Source of the DNA: Paracoccaceae bacterium
Lineage (GTDB): Bacteria; Pseudomonadota; Alphaproteobacteria; Rhodobacterales; Rhodobacteraceae
Direction of reading: 5' to 3'
Assembly: GCA_020637675.1 (NCBI GenBank)
Contig: JACKKD010000002.1
Location: 496,001 to 560,000, forward strand
DNA length: 64,000 bases
A program made the translations under genes and the position numbers. The notes beneath the pieces are model-generated. The model had not been told where the DNA came from. It searched no databases and saw only the letters and a list, made by a program, of their open reading frames with translations. Position 1 is the stretch's first letter. Every line of letters starts with the position of its first letter. Shown here in pieces: positions 33,006-42,414 of this stretch.

Positions 33006-34382
33006 TCAGCAGTTCGGGACGTTCACCGCGAGCCCGCCAAGCGAGGTTTCCTTGTACTTCTCGTGCATGTCGTGCCCGGTCTGGCGCATCGTCTCGATCG
33101 CGGCATCGAGCGGCACGAAGTGCTGGCCGTCACCCCTGAGCGCGAGCGAGGCGGCCGAGACGGCCTTGATCGCGCCGAGCGCGTTCCTTTCGATGCAGGG
33201 CACCTGGACGAGGCCCTTCACCGGGTCGCAGGTCATGCCGAGGTGATGTTCCAGCGCGATCTCGGCGGCGTTCTCCACCTGCTCGGGCGTGCCGCCAAGG
33301 ACGGCGCAGAGCCCGGCCGCGGCCATCGCGGCGGCGCTGCCCATCTCGGCCTGGCACCCGCCCTCGGCGCCCGAGATCGAGGCGTTGTGCTTGCACAGCC
33401 CGCCGATGGCCGAGGCGGTGAGCAGGAATTCCCCGATCCGCGTGGGCGAGGCGCCGGGAACATGGTCGAGCCAGTAGCGCAGCACCGCCGGCAGAACGCC
33501 CGCCGCCCCGTTCGTCGGCGCGGTGACGACCTGGCCGCCCACCGCGTTCTCCTCGTTCACGGCAAGCGCGTAGAGGCTGATCCAGTCGTTGATCGTGTGC
33601 GGCGGCACGAGGTTCAGACCGCGTTCGGCCAGCAGCGCCTCGTGGATCGCCTTGGCGCGGCGGCGCACCTTCAGCCCGCCGGGAAGGATGCCCTCGCCCT
33701 TCAGGCCGCGCTCGATGCAGCCGTCCATCACCTGCCAGAGCCGGGCAATCCCGGCGTCGATCTCGCCCACGCTGCGGAAATGGCGTTCGTTGGCGCGCTT
33801 CATCTCGGCGATGGACTTGCCCGAGGCCGCGGCCATCGAGAGCATCTCGGCCGCGGTCTCGAACGGATAGGGGACGCCGGAGGGGGCCGCGGCCGTCTTG
33901 TCCGCCGCCGCAAGCTCGGCCGCGGTCACCACGAAGCCGCCGCCGATGGAGTAGTAGGTCTCCTGCAGGATCACGTCGCCCTCGGCGTCGGTCGCCATCA
34001 GGATCATGCCGTTGGAATGGCCGGGCAGCCGCTCGCGGTAGTCGAAGACGAGGTCGGTGTCGGGCCGGAAGGCCAGCGTGGGCAGGCCCGGGGGGGTAAC
34101 GGTGCCGGACTCCGCGATGGCCGCCATCGCCGCCTCGGCCTTCTCGTGATCGTAGCTGTCGGGCAGAAAGCCGGCGAGCCCGAGGATCGTCGCGCGGTCG
34201 GTGGCATGGCCCTTGCCGGTGAAGGCGAGCGAGCCGTGCAGCGAGGCGCGCAGGCCCGCGGGGTGGAAGGGCGAGGCGCGCAAGGTCTCGAGGAAGCGCG
34301 CGCCCGCCACCATCGGCCCCATCGTGTGCGAGGAGGACGGGCCCACGCCCACCTTGAACATGTCGAAGACGGAGAGGAACAT
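33006..34382 (-). CDS. sdaA: L-serine ammonia-lyase, single-chain, iron-sulfur
   Basis: A 458-aa enzyme deaminating L-serine to pyruvate. It has both the beta domain (MFLSVFDMFKVGVGPSSSHT, residues 1-20) and the alpha domain with cluster cysteines in CKHNASISGAEGGCQ, GMTCDPVKG and VPCIERN, as in the oxygen-sensitive [4Fe-4S] SdaA/SdaB type. The start at 34382 has AAGGA upstream. The frame continues through the GST gene only as noise. It follows the GST gene by 11 bp on the same strand, so the two are probably co-transcribed. Confidence 0.97.
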   Translation of the reverse strand: MFLSVFDMFKVGVGPSSSHTMGPMVAGARFLETLRASPFHPAGLRASLHGSLAFTGKGHATDRATILGLAGFLPDSYDHEKAEAAMAAIAESGTVTPPGLPTLAFRPDTDLVFDYRERLPGHSNGMILMATDAEGDVILQETYYSIGGGFVVTAAELAAADKTAAAPSGVPYPFETAAEMLSMAAASGKSIAEMKRANERHFRSVGEIDAGIARLWQVMDGCIERGLKGEGILPGGLKVRRRAKAIHEALLAERGLNLVPPHTINDWISLYALAVNEENAVGGQVVTAPTNGAAGVLPAVLRYWLDHVPGASPTRIGEFLLTASAIGGLCKHNASISGAEGGCQAEMGSAAAMAAAGLCAVLGGTPEQVENAAEIALEHHLGMTCDPVKGLVQVPCIERNALGAIKAVSAASLALRGDGQHFVPLDAAIETMRQTGHDMHEKYKETSLGGLAVNVPNC

Positions 34383-34393
34383 CGTTGGTCCTT

Positions 34394-35086
34394 TCAGGTG
34401 GCGCTGCCCTCGGGAGGGGTCGCGTAGGAGGGTCTCGTGAAGATGGTGGGCCCGAGCCCTTCCGCAAGGGCCGCGGCCAGCGCGGAGCGTCGCGCTTCCA
34501 TCGCCGCGGCGAGGCTGTGAAGGGCGGGGAAGGCGGCGAGGTCGAACCAGCCCGCGCCGTCCTCGGGATAAAGCGCGAGCCAGCGCATCAGCGGCGCGAG
34601 GTAGCAGGTGAGGACCGAGGGCGCGTCGGGGCGGCACCAGGCGGGGCGGCCGGCGGCCATCGCGTCGACGAGCGCGAGGTGGCCGGCGATACGCACGCGG
34701 GTGGCGGCGGAGAAGGCGGGGAGCGCCGCCTCCGATCCGGCGTAGCGGTCGGCGTAGAAGAGCGTCCGCATGTCGGCGTGCAACGTGTTCGAGGTGAAGA
34801 AGAGCCACTTCAGGAAGTCGCCTCGTCCCTTCGAGCCGGGGGCCGGGGCAAGCGCGCCGTGGCATTCGGAAAGCCAGAGGAGGATCGCCCCGGTCTCGAA
34901 GAGCGTCCCCTCGGGCGTCTCGAGCGCCGGGATCAGCCCGGCGGGATTTAGCCGGCGGTAGGCGGGCGTGTCCTGGGCGCGGGTGCGGCGGTCGACCAGC
35001 CGTGTCTCGTAGGCAAGCCCGATCTCCTCGAGCGCGAGGCGCACGATGAGCGAGGCGTTGTCGGGGGCGTAGTGGAGAATGTACAT
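34394..35086 (-). CDS. glutathione S-transferase family protein
   Basis: A 230-aa cytosolic GST: thioredoxin-like N-domain (MYILHYAPDNASLIVRLALE, with Pro in GLIPALETPEG and the ETGAILLWL glutathione-binding strand) and an all-helical C-domain from about residue 85. No obvious catalytic Cys or Ser at the usual early position (APDNASL carries Ser12). Start at 35086 chosen from family length. First gene of a pair with sdaA. Confidence 0.88.
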   Translation of the reverse strand: MYILHYAPDNASLIVRLALEEIGLAYETRLVDRRTRAQDTPAYRRLNPAGLIPALETPEGTLFETGAILLWLSECHGALAPAPGSKGRGDFLKWLFFTSNTLHADMRTLFYADRYAGSEAALPAFSAATRVRIAGHLALVDAMAAGRPAWCRPDAPSVLTCYLAPLMRWLALYPEDGAGWFDLAAFPALHSLAAAMEARRSALAAALAEGLGPTIFTRPSYATPPEGSAT

Positions 35087-35271
35087 GCGCGCGGGTCCTG
35101 TCCGCGCCGTTATCGGCCCGGCGCGGCCCGCGCGCCGTGCGAAATACGACCTCCCGGGGAGAAAAGCGCGCGGGAGGCCGGGCCGGGTCCCTTCCCGCGA
35201 TGTGCGATTTGCCGCTCGCGCCCGGGCCATGGGTTCCTTATAACCGGGCCAGGACCGAAACGGAGAGAGTG

Positions 35272-36060
35272 ATGGCCGCTGACCTGTCCCCCGTCGAACG
35301 GGCGAAGTTCGTCGCCGCGAAGAAGGCCGTGGATTTCGTCGAGAGCGGGATGCGCGTCGGGCTCGGCACCGGGTCGACGGCCGCCTGGATGGTGCGGCTC
35401 CTGGGCGAGCGTGTGCGGCAGGAGGGCCTCAGGATATCCGGCGTGCCGACATCGAGCCGCACCGCGGCGCTGGCGCGGGCCGAGGGAATCGAGGTCGTCA
35501 CGCTCGACGAGGCGCGCTGGCTCGATCTGACGATCGACGGGACCGACGAGTTCGACGGCGAATTGAACCTCATCAAGGGCGGCGGCGGGGCGCTCCTTCA
35601 GGAAAAGATCGTCGCCACCGCCTCGGACCAGATGATCGTCATTGCCGATACCGGCAAGGAGGTCGCCCGGCTCGGGGCGTTTCCCCTGCCGGTCGAGGTC
35701 ATCGGCTTCGGCTGGCAGACCTCGAAGGCGCTGATCGGCGAGATGCTCGCCGCGCTCGACGTGCTCGGCCGCGAGATCACGCTGCGCATGGACGGCGACC
35801 GGCCCTATACGACGGACGAGGGCAACCGCATCCTCGACCTTCACCTCGGCAGGATCGGCAACGCGCGCCAACTCGCGCTCGCGCTCAACCAGGTGCCGGG
35901 CGTGGTTGAAAACGGGCTATTCGTAGATATCTGTGACCGGGTCATCATCGGCCATGGCGACGGCCGGGTCGAGATCAGGGACATCACGACCGGCACGGTC
36001 GAACGCGGGCGGATCGAGATTGCGGAAACCGAAAACGTCTTCACCGATCTCGGCCGCTGA
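35272..36060 (+). CDS. rpiA: ribose-5-phosphate isomerase A
   Basis: A 262-aa enzyme interconverting ribose-5-phosphate and ribulose-5-phosphate. Motifs: GLGTGSTAAWMV, TIDGTDEFDGELNLIKGGGG (catalytic Asp/Lys region) and LPVEVIGFG. Start MAADLSPVER has CGGAGAG 5 nt upstream. Followed by gor after 46 bp on the same strand. Confidence 0.98.
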   Translation: MAADLSPVERAKFVAAKKAVDFVESGMRVGLGTGSTAAWMVRLLGERVRQEGLRISGVPTSSRTAALARAEGIEVVTLDEARWLDLTIDGTDEFDGELNLIKGGGGALLQEKIVATASDQMIVIADTGKEVARLGAFPLPVEVIGFGWQTSKALIGEMLAALDVLGREITLRMDGDRPYTTDEGNRILDLHLGRIGNARQLALALNQVPGVVENGLFVDICDRVIIGHGDGRVEIRDITTGTVERGRIEIAETENVFTDLGR

Positions 36061-36106
36061 GCCGGCAAGGCCGGGCCGGCAGCGGCACGGGCAGGAGAGG
36101 GGACGG

Positions 36107-37465
36107 ATGGCCTTCGACTACGATCTCTTCGTCATCGGCGGCGGCTCGGGCGGGGTGCGCGCGGCGCGGATCGCGGCGGGCGAGCATGGCGCGAAAGTCG
36201 CGCTGGCCGAGGAAGACCGCATGGGCGGGACCTGCGTCATCCGCGGCTGCGTACCGAAGAAGCTGATGGTCTTCGCATCGTCCTTCGCCGACACCTTCGG
36301 CGAGGCGCGCGCCTATGGCTGGGACGTGACCCCGGGCGAATTCGACTGGCGGGTGTTCCGGGGCCGGCTCGACGCGGAACTCGACCGGCTCGAGCGCGCC
36401 TATCGCGCGGGCCTCGACACGGCCGGCGTGACAGTCTTCGATACCCGCGCGACGGTGGAGGACGCCCACACCCTGCGGCTGGCGGACGGCGCGACGGTGA
36501 CGGCGCGGCACATCCTCGTCGCGACTGGCGGGCGGCCTTTCCTGCCGGGCATCGCGGCGGCCGCAGGGGCGCTGACCTCCAACGACATCTTCAAGCTCGA
36601 CAGGCTGCCGGAAAGCGCCCTGATCGTCGGCGGTGGCTTCATCGCTTGTGAATTCGCCTGCATCCTCAACGGGATGGGCGTGAAGGTCACGCAGTTCTAC
36701 CGGGGCGAGCAGATCCTGCGCGGCTTCGACGGCGAGGCGCGGGGCCATATCGCCGAGCACATGCGCGAGGCCGGCATCGACCTGCATGTCGGCTGCGACG
36801 TGATGGAGTTGGAGCGGGTGGCGGGCGGCACCCGCGTCACCGCGACCAACGGGCACGAGACGGTCCACGAGGCGGTCATCTACGCCACCGGGCGGGTGCC
36901 GAATACCGAGGGCCTCGGGCTCGAGGCGACCGGCGTCAGGCTCGGCCGTAGGGGCGAGGTGGTGGTGGACGAATGGTCGCAGACGGCGGTGCCTTCGATC
37001 TATGCCGTGGGCGACGTGACCGACCGGATCAACCTCACGCCGGTCGCCATCCGCGAGGGCCACGCCTTTGCAGACACGGTCTTCGGCGCGCGTCCGACGA
37101 AGGCCGACCACACTCTGGTGCCCTCTGCCGTCTTCACCCAGCCGGAGTTCGGAACGGTCGGGCTGACCGAGGAGGAGGCGCGCGATCTTGGCCCGATCGA
37201 GATATATGCGACCGCGTTCCGGCCGATGCGATCGGCCTTCGCCGGGCGGCCGGAGCGGGCGATGATGAAGCTCGTGGTCTCGGCCGAAAACCGCAGGGTG
37301 CTCGGCTGCCACATCGTCGCGCCCCAGGCGGGCGAGATGATCCAGCTTGCCGCGATCGCGCTCCGGATGGGGGCCACGAAAGAGGACTTCGACCGCACGG
37401 TCGCGGTGCATCCGGTGATGGCGGAAGAGCTGGTGACCTTGCGCAAGCCGGTCAGGACGGCTTGA
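36107..37465 (+). CDS. gor: glutathione-disulfide reductase
   Basis: A 452-aa NADPH-dependent flavoenzyme keeping glutathione reduced. FAD-binding GGGSGG at about 11-16; the redox-active disulfide C43/C48 in GGTCVIRGCVPKK; the NADPH site in IVGGGFIACEFA; the dimer-interface histidine motif VAVHPVMAEE near the C-terminus. Start MAFDYDLFVI follows AGGAGAGGGG. Upstream of hflK by 66 bp. Confidence 0.97.
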   Translation: MAFDYDLFVIGGGSGGVRAARIAAGEHGAKVALAEEDRMGGTCVIRGCVPKKLMVFASSFADTFGEARAYGWDVTPGEFDWRVFRGRLDAELDRLERAYRAGLDTAGVTVFDTRATVEDAHTLRLADGATVTARHILVATGGRPFLPGIAAAAGALTSNDIFKLDRLPESALIVGGGFIACEFACILNGMGVKVTQFYRGEQILRGFDGEARGHIAEHMREAGIDLHVGCDVMELERVAGGTRVTATNGHETVHEAVIYATGRVPNTEGLGLEATGVRLGRRGEVVVDEWSQTAVPSIYAVGDVTDRINLTPVAIREGHAFADTVFGARPTKADHTLVPSAVFTQPEFGTVGLTEEEARDLGPIEIYATAFRPMRSAFAGRPERAMMKLVVSAENRRVLGCHIVAPQAGEMIQLAAIALRMGATKEDFDRTVAVHPVMAEELVTLRKPVRTA

Positions 37466-37531
37466 GTTTTCGACAGAGAACGCCCAGTTGGGTGGAGAAC
37501 ACGACGGTTTGAATAAGAAGAGAGGAAGCCG

Positions 37532-38668
37532 ATGGCTGGCAGCGGAGGTCCCTGGGGCGGGGGCGGATCGGACGGCGACGACGACAAGGACCGGCCGGGA
37601 GGACGCGGTGGCCGCAGGCCGGGTGAGGGTCCGCAGCTACCCGACGTCGAGGAGATCGTCCGCAAGGGCGCCGACCAGTTGCGCGTCCTGATGGGCGGGC
37701 GCGGCGGCGGGCCGCGCGGGCCGGCAGGCGGCGGAGGGCGCGGACAGGGGCCGCAGATCACCCGCGGCACGCTGGGGCTTGGCGCGCTGGCGGCGGTGGG
37801 CCTATGGGCCTTCGCGTCGTTCTATACGGTCCGGCCCGAAGAGCAGTCGGTCGAGCTGTTCCTCGGCAAGTTCTCCTCGATCGGGCAGCCGGGGCTCAAC
37901 TTCGCACCCTGGCCGATCGTCACCGCGAACGTCGTGGCGGTGACGCCGGAACGGACCGAGGACATCGGCGTTGGCCGTGGCGGCTCGGACAGCGGGCTGA
38001 TGCTGACGGGCGACGAGAATATCGTCGACATCGACTTTCAGGTGGTCTGGAACATCTCGGACCCGACGAAGTACCTCTTCAACCTGCGCGACCCGGAGCT
38101 GACGATCAACGCGGTCGCCGAGGCCTCGATGCGCGAGATCATCGCGCAGTCGCTGCTGGCGCCGATCCTGAACCGCGACCGGGGCGCGATCGCCGAACGG
38201 CTGAAGGACCTGATCCAGACCACGCTCGACAGCTACGATTCCGGGCTGAACGTCGTGCGCGTCAACTTCGACCGCGCCGATCCGCCGCGCGAGGTGATCG
38301 AGGCGTTCAAGAACGTCCAGTCGGCCGAGCAGCAGCGCGACCGGCTCCAGAAGGAAGCCGATGCCTATGCCAACACGGTGCTGGCCGGGGCCCGCGGCCA
38401 GGCCGCACAGCTTCTGGAAGAGGCCGAGGCCTACCGCGCGCAGGTGGTGAACCAGGCCCAGGGCGAGGCGAGCCGATTCACCTCGGTTCTCGTCGAATAC
38501 CAGAAGGCGCCCGAGGTCACGCGCAAGCGGCTCTACCTCGAAACACTGGAATCGGTCCTCGGACAGGTTGACAAGGTGATCCTCGACGAACGGGCGGGGC
38601 AGGGCGTTGTGCCATACCTTCCGCTCAACGAACTCGGCCGTAAGCCCGCGACCGGGGGGAGCAACTGA
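37532..38668 (+). CDS. hflK: FtsH protease modulator HflK
   Basis: A 378-aa SPFH/band-7 membrane protein. A Gly/Arg-rich cytoplasmic N-terminus (about 1-75) precedes one transmembrane helix (about 77-95) and a large periplasmic SPFH domain (AFASFYTVRPEEQSVELFLG onward), with a coiled-coil tail (QQRDRLQKEADAYANTVL). HflK and HflC form a cage around FtsH. The TGATG junction couples it to hflC. Confidence 0.96.
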   Translation: MAGSGGPWGGGGSDGDDDKDRPGGRGGRRPGEGPQLPDVEEIVRKGADQLRVLMGGRGGGPRGPAGGGGRGQGPQITRGTLGLGALAAVGLWAFASFYTVRPEEQSVELFLGKFSSIGQPGLNFAPWPIVTANVVAVTPERTEDIGVGRGGSDSGLMLTGDENIVDIDFQVVWNISDPTKYLFNLRDPELTINAVAEASMREIIAQSLLAPILNRDRGAIAERLKDLIQTTLDSYDSGLNVVRVNFDRADPPREVIEAFKNVQSAEQQRDRLQKEADAYANTVLAGARGQAAQLLEEAEAYRAQVVNQAQGEASRFTSVLVEYQKAPEVTRKRLYLETLESVLGQVDKVILDERAGQGVVPYLPLNELGRKPATGGSN

Positions 38669-39588
38669 TGAACCGCACGACCCTCATCCTTCCCGTAATC
38701 GTGATCGCCGTGGCGGCCGCGCTGTCGTCGATCTTCATCGTCGACGAACGCGAAAAGGCGCTTGTCCTCCAGTTCGGCCAGATCAAGGCCGTACACGAGG
38801 AGCCGGGGCTCTACTTCAAGCTTCCGGTCATCCAGGAGGTCGTGCGCTATGACGACCGCATCCTCGGCCGCGACATCGATCCCCTTGAGATCACGCCGCT
38901 CGACGACCGGCGGCTGGTCGTGGATGCCTTCGCGCGCTTCCGCATCAGCGATGCCCAGCGCTTCCGTCAGGCAGTCGGCGCCTCTGGCGTGACTCTGGCC
39001 GAACAGCGGATCGACACGATCCTGCGCGCCCAGACGCGCGAGGTCCTCGGTTCCGTCACCTCTTCCGAGATCCTTTCGGCCGACCGGGCATCGCTGGCAG
39101 CGCGAATCCGCGATGCGTCACGCAACGAGGCCAACTCGCTCGGCGTCGAGATCATCGACGTCCGGATCAAGCGCACCGACCTGCCCGAGCAGAACCTCGA
39201 CGCGACCTTCGCCCGGATGCGGGCGGAACGCGAGCGTGAGGCCGCCGACGAGGTCGCGCGCGGCAACGAGGCGGCGCAGCGGGTCAGGGCGCAGGCCGAC
39301 CGCACCAGGGTGGAGCTTGTCTCCGACGCGCAGCGCCAGGCCGACATCATCCGCGGCGAGGCGGATGCCACCCGCAACGCGGTCTTCGCCGAGGCCTACG
39401 GGGCCGACCCGGAGTTCTTCGACTTCTACCGTTCGCTCGCCGCCTACCGCGAGGCGCTGAAGGCAGGCAATTCGACGATGGTGATCTCGCCCGACAGCGA
39501 GTTCTTCGACTACCTGAAGTCGACGACCCGCGGATCGCCCGCCGCCCCGGCCGCCCCGGCGACCCCGGTGGCACCGGCGCAGCCCTGA
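38668..39588 (+). CDS. hflC: FtsH protease modulator HflC
   Basis: A 306-aa SPFH protein and HflK partner. N-terminal transmembrane helix (residues about 3-24), band-7 domain (VDEREKALVLQFGQIKAVHE), coiled coil (RMRAEREREAADEVARGNEA), and a C-terminal Pro/Ala tail. Its ATG overlaps the hflK stop by one base. The DUF2065 gene follows after 3 bp. Confidence 0.96.
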   Translation: MNRTTLILPVIVIAVAAALSSIFIVDEREKALVLQFGQIKAVHEEPGLYFKLPVIQEVVRYDDRILGRDIDPLEITPLDDRRLVVDAFARFRISDAQRFRQAVGASGVTLAEQRIDTILRAQTREVLGSVTSSEILSADRASLAARIRDASRNEANSLGVEIIDVRIKRTDLPEQNLDATFARMRAEREREAADEVARGNEAAQRVRAQADRTRVELVSDAQRQADIIRGEADATRNAVFAEAYGADPEFFDFYRSLAAYREALKAGNSTMVISPDSEFFDYLKSTTRGSPAAPAAPATPVAPAQP

Positions 39589-39591
39589 GCG

Positions 39592-39795
39592 ATGGGAGGC
39601 TTCGCGCTTCTCCTTCTTGCCGTCGGGCTGGTTCTGTCGCTGGAGGGGTTGGTGCTTGCACTGGCCCCTTCGCGCATCGACGAGCTTCTCGATCTCATCC
39701 GCCGGATGCCGGTGGAAACCCGCCGCAATCTCGGCCTCGGCGCGATGGCGCTGGGGCTCGCGCTCATTTGGCTTGCGACCGGACTCGGAGGCTGA
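39592..39795 (+). CDS. DUF2065 small membrane protein
   Basis: A 67-aa protein with two transmembrane helices (about 3-23 and 47-64) and a conserved RRMPVETRRNLGL loop, matching DUF2065 (YjeT-like). These commonly follow hflC. Starts 3 bp after the hflC stop, so it is part of the hflKC operon. Function unknown. Confidence 0.88.
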   Translation: MGGFALLLLAVGLVLSLEGLVLALAPSRIDELLDLIRRMPVETRRNLGLGAMALGLALIWLATGLGG

Positions 39796-39981
39796 GACAA
39801 TCGCGGTGGCCTCGCCCGTGCCGTCCTGCGGTCCCGCGCCATCACGCGGAGTTGACGACCGGGTTTCTGCTTGGACTTGCGGGCGGCCATGCCTGGTTGA
39901 AGGATGGGGCAACCGGCCGGCGGCGCTCTGCCGGCCTTGCCGCGATCATGGAGGGAGTTTGGCGTGCGTTCTGAGGCAATC

Positions 39982-41430
39982 ATGATGGAAGCCCCGGCGG
40001 TCCGGCCGGGCGCCCTGATGGGTCTCTTCTGGGCCGCGGCCTTCGGGCTCGCGCTGGCGCTGGGGATGGCGCACGACGCCGGCGCCCGTGCGGCGCCCGA
40101 GAGCTTCGCCGACCTTTCCCAGGAGGTGAGCCCGGCGGTCGTGAACATCACGACCACGACCACGGTTGCCGCACCCGTCGATGGCCAGCCCGTCGTGCCG
40201 GAGGGCTCGCCCTTCGAGGACTTCTTCAAGGACTTCGGCGGCCCGCAGGGCCCGCAGCGGTCGAACGCGCTGGGCTCGGGCTTCGTCGTCTCGGAAGACG
40301 GCTACATCGTCACCAACAACCACGTCATCGAAGGCGCCGACGAGATCTCGGTGGAGTTCTACTCGGGCGCCACCCTCGACGCCGAACTCGTCGGCACCGA
40401 CCCCAAGACCGACATCGCGCTTCTGAAGGTCAAGAGCGACCAGCCCTTGCCCTTCGTCAGCTTCGGCAACTCCGACCTGATGCGGGTCGGCGACTGGGTG
40501 CTGGCTGTGGGCAACCCGCTCGGCCAGGGCTTCTCGGTCTCGGCCGGGATCGTCTCCGCCCGCAACCGCGAGCTTTCGGGTACCTACGACGACTTCATCC
40601 AGACCGACGCCGCGATCAACCGCGGCAACTCCGGTGGTCCGCTTTTCAACATGAACGGCGAGGTCGTGGGTGTGAACACGGCGATTCTCTCGCCCAACGG
40701 CGGCTCCATCGGCATTGGCTTCTCCATGGCCTCTAACGTGGTGGCCAAGGTCGTCGGCCAGCTGAAGGAGTTCGGCGAGACCCGGCGCGGCTGGCTCGGC
40801 GTGCGCATCCAGGACGTGACCCCGGACGTGGCCGAGGCCATGGGCCTCGCGGAGGCGAAGGGCGCCCTTGTCACCGACGTGCCCGAGGGGCCGGCCAAGG
40901 ACGGCGGCATCCAGTCGGGCGACGTCATCACCTCCTTCGACGGGGCGCCCGTCACCGACACGCGCGAGCTCGTCCGCCGCGTCGCCGATGCCGACGTCGG
41001 CCGTGCCGTGCGCGTCGTCGTCCTGCGCGAGGGCAAGACCCAGACGCTTCTCGTCACGCTCGGCCGGCGCGAGACGGCGGAAGGCGAGGGCCCCGAGTCA
41101 GGGGCCGCGCCGGGAACGCCCGAGGCCCCGGTGAGCAAGGAACTGATGGGGATGACGCTCGGTGTCCTCACCGACGAGACGCGCGGCGAACTCGGCGTCG
41201 GGCCGGAGGTCGAGGGGCTCGTCATCACCGATCTCGACCAGGCAGGCGAGGCCTACGAGAAGGGCCTGCGCGCCGGCGATGTCATTACCGAGGCGGGCCA
41301 GCAGAAGGTGGCGACCATCGCCGACCTCGAGGCGCGGATCGCCGAGGCGAAGGACGCCGGGCGAAAATCGCTCCTCCTCCTCATCCGCCGCGGCGCCGAT
41401 CCGCGCTTCGTGGCGCTCTCGGTCGAATAG
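39982..41430 (+). CDS. degP: periplasmic DegP/Do serine protease
   Basis: A 482-aa HtrA-family protease with signal peptide (about 1-38, ending AGARAAP). The trypsin-like domain has H114 (TNNHVIEG), D144 (KTDIALL) and S217 (GNSGGP). Two PDZ domains follow (about 290-370 and 395-480). Start MMEAPAVRPG at 39982 has TGAGG upstream; an in-frame ATG at 39904 would extend past the signal peptide and is not used. The 186-bp gap after DUF2065 contains a GGCCGGC/GCCGGCC hairpin (39915-39936). Clustered with hflKC, consistent with envelope quality control. Confidence 0.95.
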   Translation: MMEAPAVRPGALMGLFWAAAFGLALALGMAHDAGARAAPESFADLSQEVSPAVVNITTTTTVAAPVDGQPVVPEGSPFEDFFKDFGGPQGPQRSNALGSGFVVSEDGYIVTNNHVIEGADEISVEFYSGATLDAELVGTDPKTDIALLKVKSDQPLPFVSFGNSDLMRVGDWVLAVGNPLGQGFSVSAGIVSARNRELSGTYDDFIQTDAAINRGNSGGPLFNMNGEVVGVNTAILSPNGGSIGIGFSMASNVVAKVVGQLKEFGETRRGWLGVRIQDVTPDVAEAMGLAEAKGALVTDVPEGPAKDGGIQSGDVITSFDGAPVTDTRELVRRVADADVGRAVRVVVLREGKTQTLLVTLGRRETAEGEGPESGAAPGTPEAPVSKELMGMTLGVLTDETRGELGVGPEVEGLVITDLDQAGEAYEKGLRAGDVITEAGQQKVATIADLEARIAEAKDAGRKSLLLLIRRGADPRFVALSVE

Positions 41431-41450
41431 GGCCGGCAGGAACGGACAGG

Positions 41451-41476
41451 AAGGGGCGCCTCCGGGCGCCCTTTCT
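41451..41476 (+). terminator. Rho-independent terminator after degP
   Basis: Stem AAGGGGCGCC (41451-41460), loop TCCG, GGCGCCCTTT (41465-41474), then CT. One G-U pair. Located 21 bp after the degP stop. Confidence 0.8.
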
Positions 41477-41569
41477 GCGGCGGGCGATCGGCGCAGAGCG
41501 TCCGCGCAGGGGCCGCGCCGGCGGCCGCCGCCGTCCCGACCTTTGGCAGCCTCAGCCCCCTTGCCCCCC

Positions 41570-41974
41570 TCACGGCCCCTCGTCCGCCCGCGCCGGCGCG
41601 GGGGCGAGGCGGCGGTCGCTGTCGGGCGCGAGCAACGTGTCGAGCAGGTCGGAGATGTCCTCGATCACCTCGGCCACGACATGCACCACCTCGTTGTCGC
41701 GCTGGAGCCGCCCGGTGACACGCAGGAGCCGTCCGGCCACGACGGCGCGGCGGAAGCGCTGGAAGACCTTCTGCCAGATCACCACATTGGCCACCCCCGT
41801 CTCGTCCTCGAGCGTGACGAAGACGACCCCCTTCGCGGTTCCCGGCCGCTGGCGCACCAGCACCAGCCCCGCCACCGTCACCCGCGCGCCCGAGGGCGGA
41901 TCGCGGAGCCGGACATGGGGGAGGGCCGCGGGCGGGCGCGGCCAGTCGTCGAGCGGGTGGAAGTCGGTCAGCAT
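41570..41974 (-). CDS. DnaE2 C-terminal OB-fold, stand-alone or remnant
   Basis: A 134-aa frame starting MLTDFHPLDD at 41974. From about residue 31 it matches the C-terminal OB domain of the error-prone polymerase DnaE2 (VAGLVLVRQRPGTAKGVVFV; LEDETGVANVVIW; VHVVAEVIEDISDLL). None of the polymerase parts (PHP, palm, fingers) are present; the next gene upstream is a divergent ferredoxin. A LexA-type box lies 2 bp before the ATG. Either a deletion fused an imuA-imuB-dnaE2 promoter to the last domain, or it is a small SOS-regulated OB protein. No internal frame breaks are seen in the remaining part. Confidence 0.65.
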   Translation of the reverse strand: MLTDFHPLDDWPRPPAALPHVRLRDPPSGARVTVAGLVLVRQRPGTAKGVVFVTLEDETGVANVVIWQKVFQRFRRAVVAGRLLRVTGRLQRDNEVVHVVAEVIEDISDLLDTLLAPDSDRRLAPAPARADEGP

Positions 41975-41976
41975 GA

Positions 41977-41991
41977 GAACGAATGTAGAAC
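41977..41991 (-). promoter_or_regulatory. LexA (SOS) box
   Basis: GTTC-TACATTC-GTTC on the minus strand, an exact match to the alphaproteobacterial LexA direct repeat GTTC-N7-GTTC. It lies immediately before the ATG of the OB-fold gene and about 100 bp from the divergent ferredoxin start. Confidence 0.75.
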
Positions 41992-42090
41992 ATTCCGACC
42001 GGCGGGCAAGAGGGCAGGGTACTGGCAAAAGCGCCGGATTTCGCCTATGTCGGCGCGGGACACGGCGTTGAATCCGGAAAGACGAGGAAG

Positions 42091-42414
42091 ATGGCGAAGA
42101 TCACCTACGTGGAATTTGGCGGCAAGGAACATGTCGTCGACGTGCCGAGCGGGCTGACCGTGATGGAAGGCGCGCGCGACAACGGCATTCCGGGCATCGA
42201 AGCCGATTGCGGCGGCGCCTGCGCCTGCTCGACCTGCCATGTCTATGTCGATCCCGCCTGGGTCGGGAAGCTCCCGAAGAAGGACCCTATGGAGGAGGAC
42301 ATGCTCGACTTCGCCTACGAGCCCGATCCGGTCCGCTCGCGGCTCACCTGCCAGATCAAGGTGACGGAGGCGCTCGACGGGCTCCGCGTCTTCATGCCCG
42401 AAAAGCAGATCTGA
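42091..42414 (+). CDS. fdxE: adrenodoxin-type [2Fe-2S] ferredoxin
   Basis: A 107-aa soluble electron carrier. Cluster ligands C40, C46, C49 and C87 in CGGACACSTC and RLTCQ. The sequence resembles ferredoxin VI (FdxE) of Rhodobacter capsulatus. Partners are usually P450s or Fe-S assembly proteins; none is adjacent. Start MAKITYVEFG follows GAGGAAG. Its stop overlaps the next start by one base. Confidence 0.93.
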   Translation: MAKITYVEFGGKEHVVDVPSGLTVMEGARDNGIPGIEADCGGACACSTCHVYVDPAWVGKLPKKDPMEEDMLDFAYEPDPVRSRLTCQIKVTEALDGLRVFMPEKQI

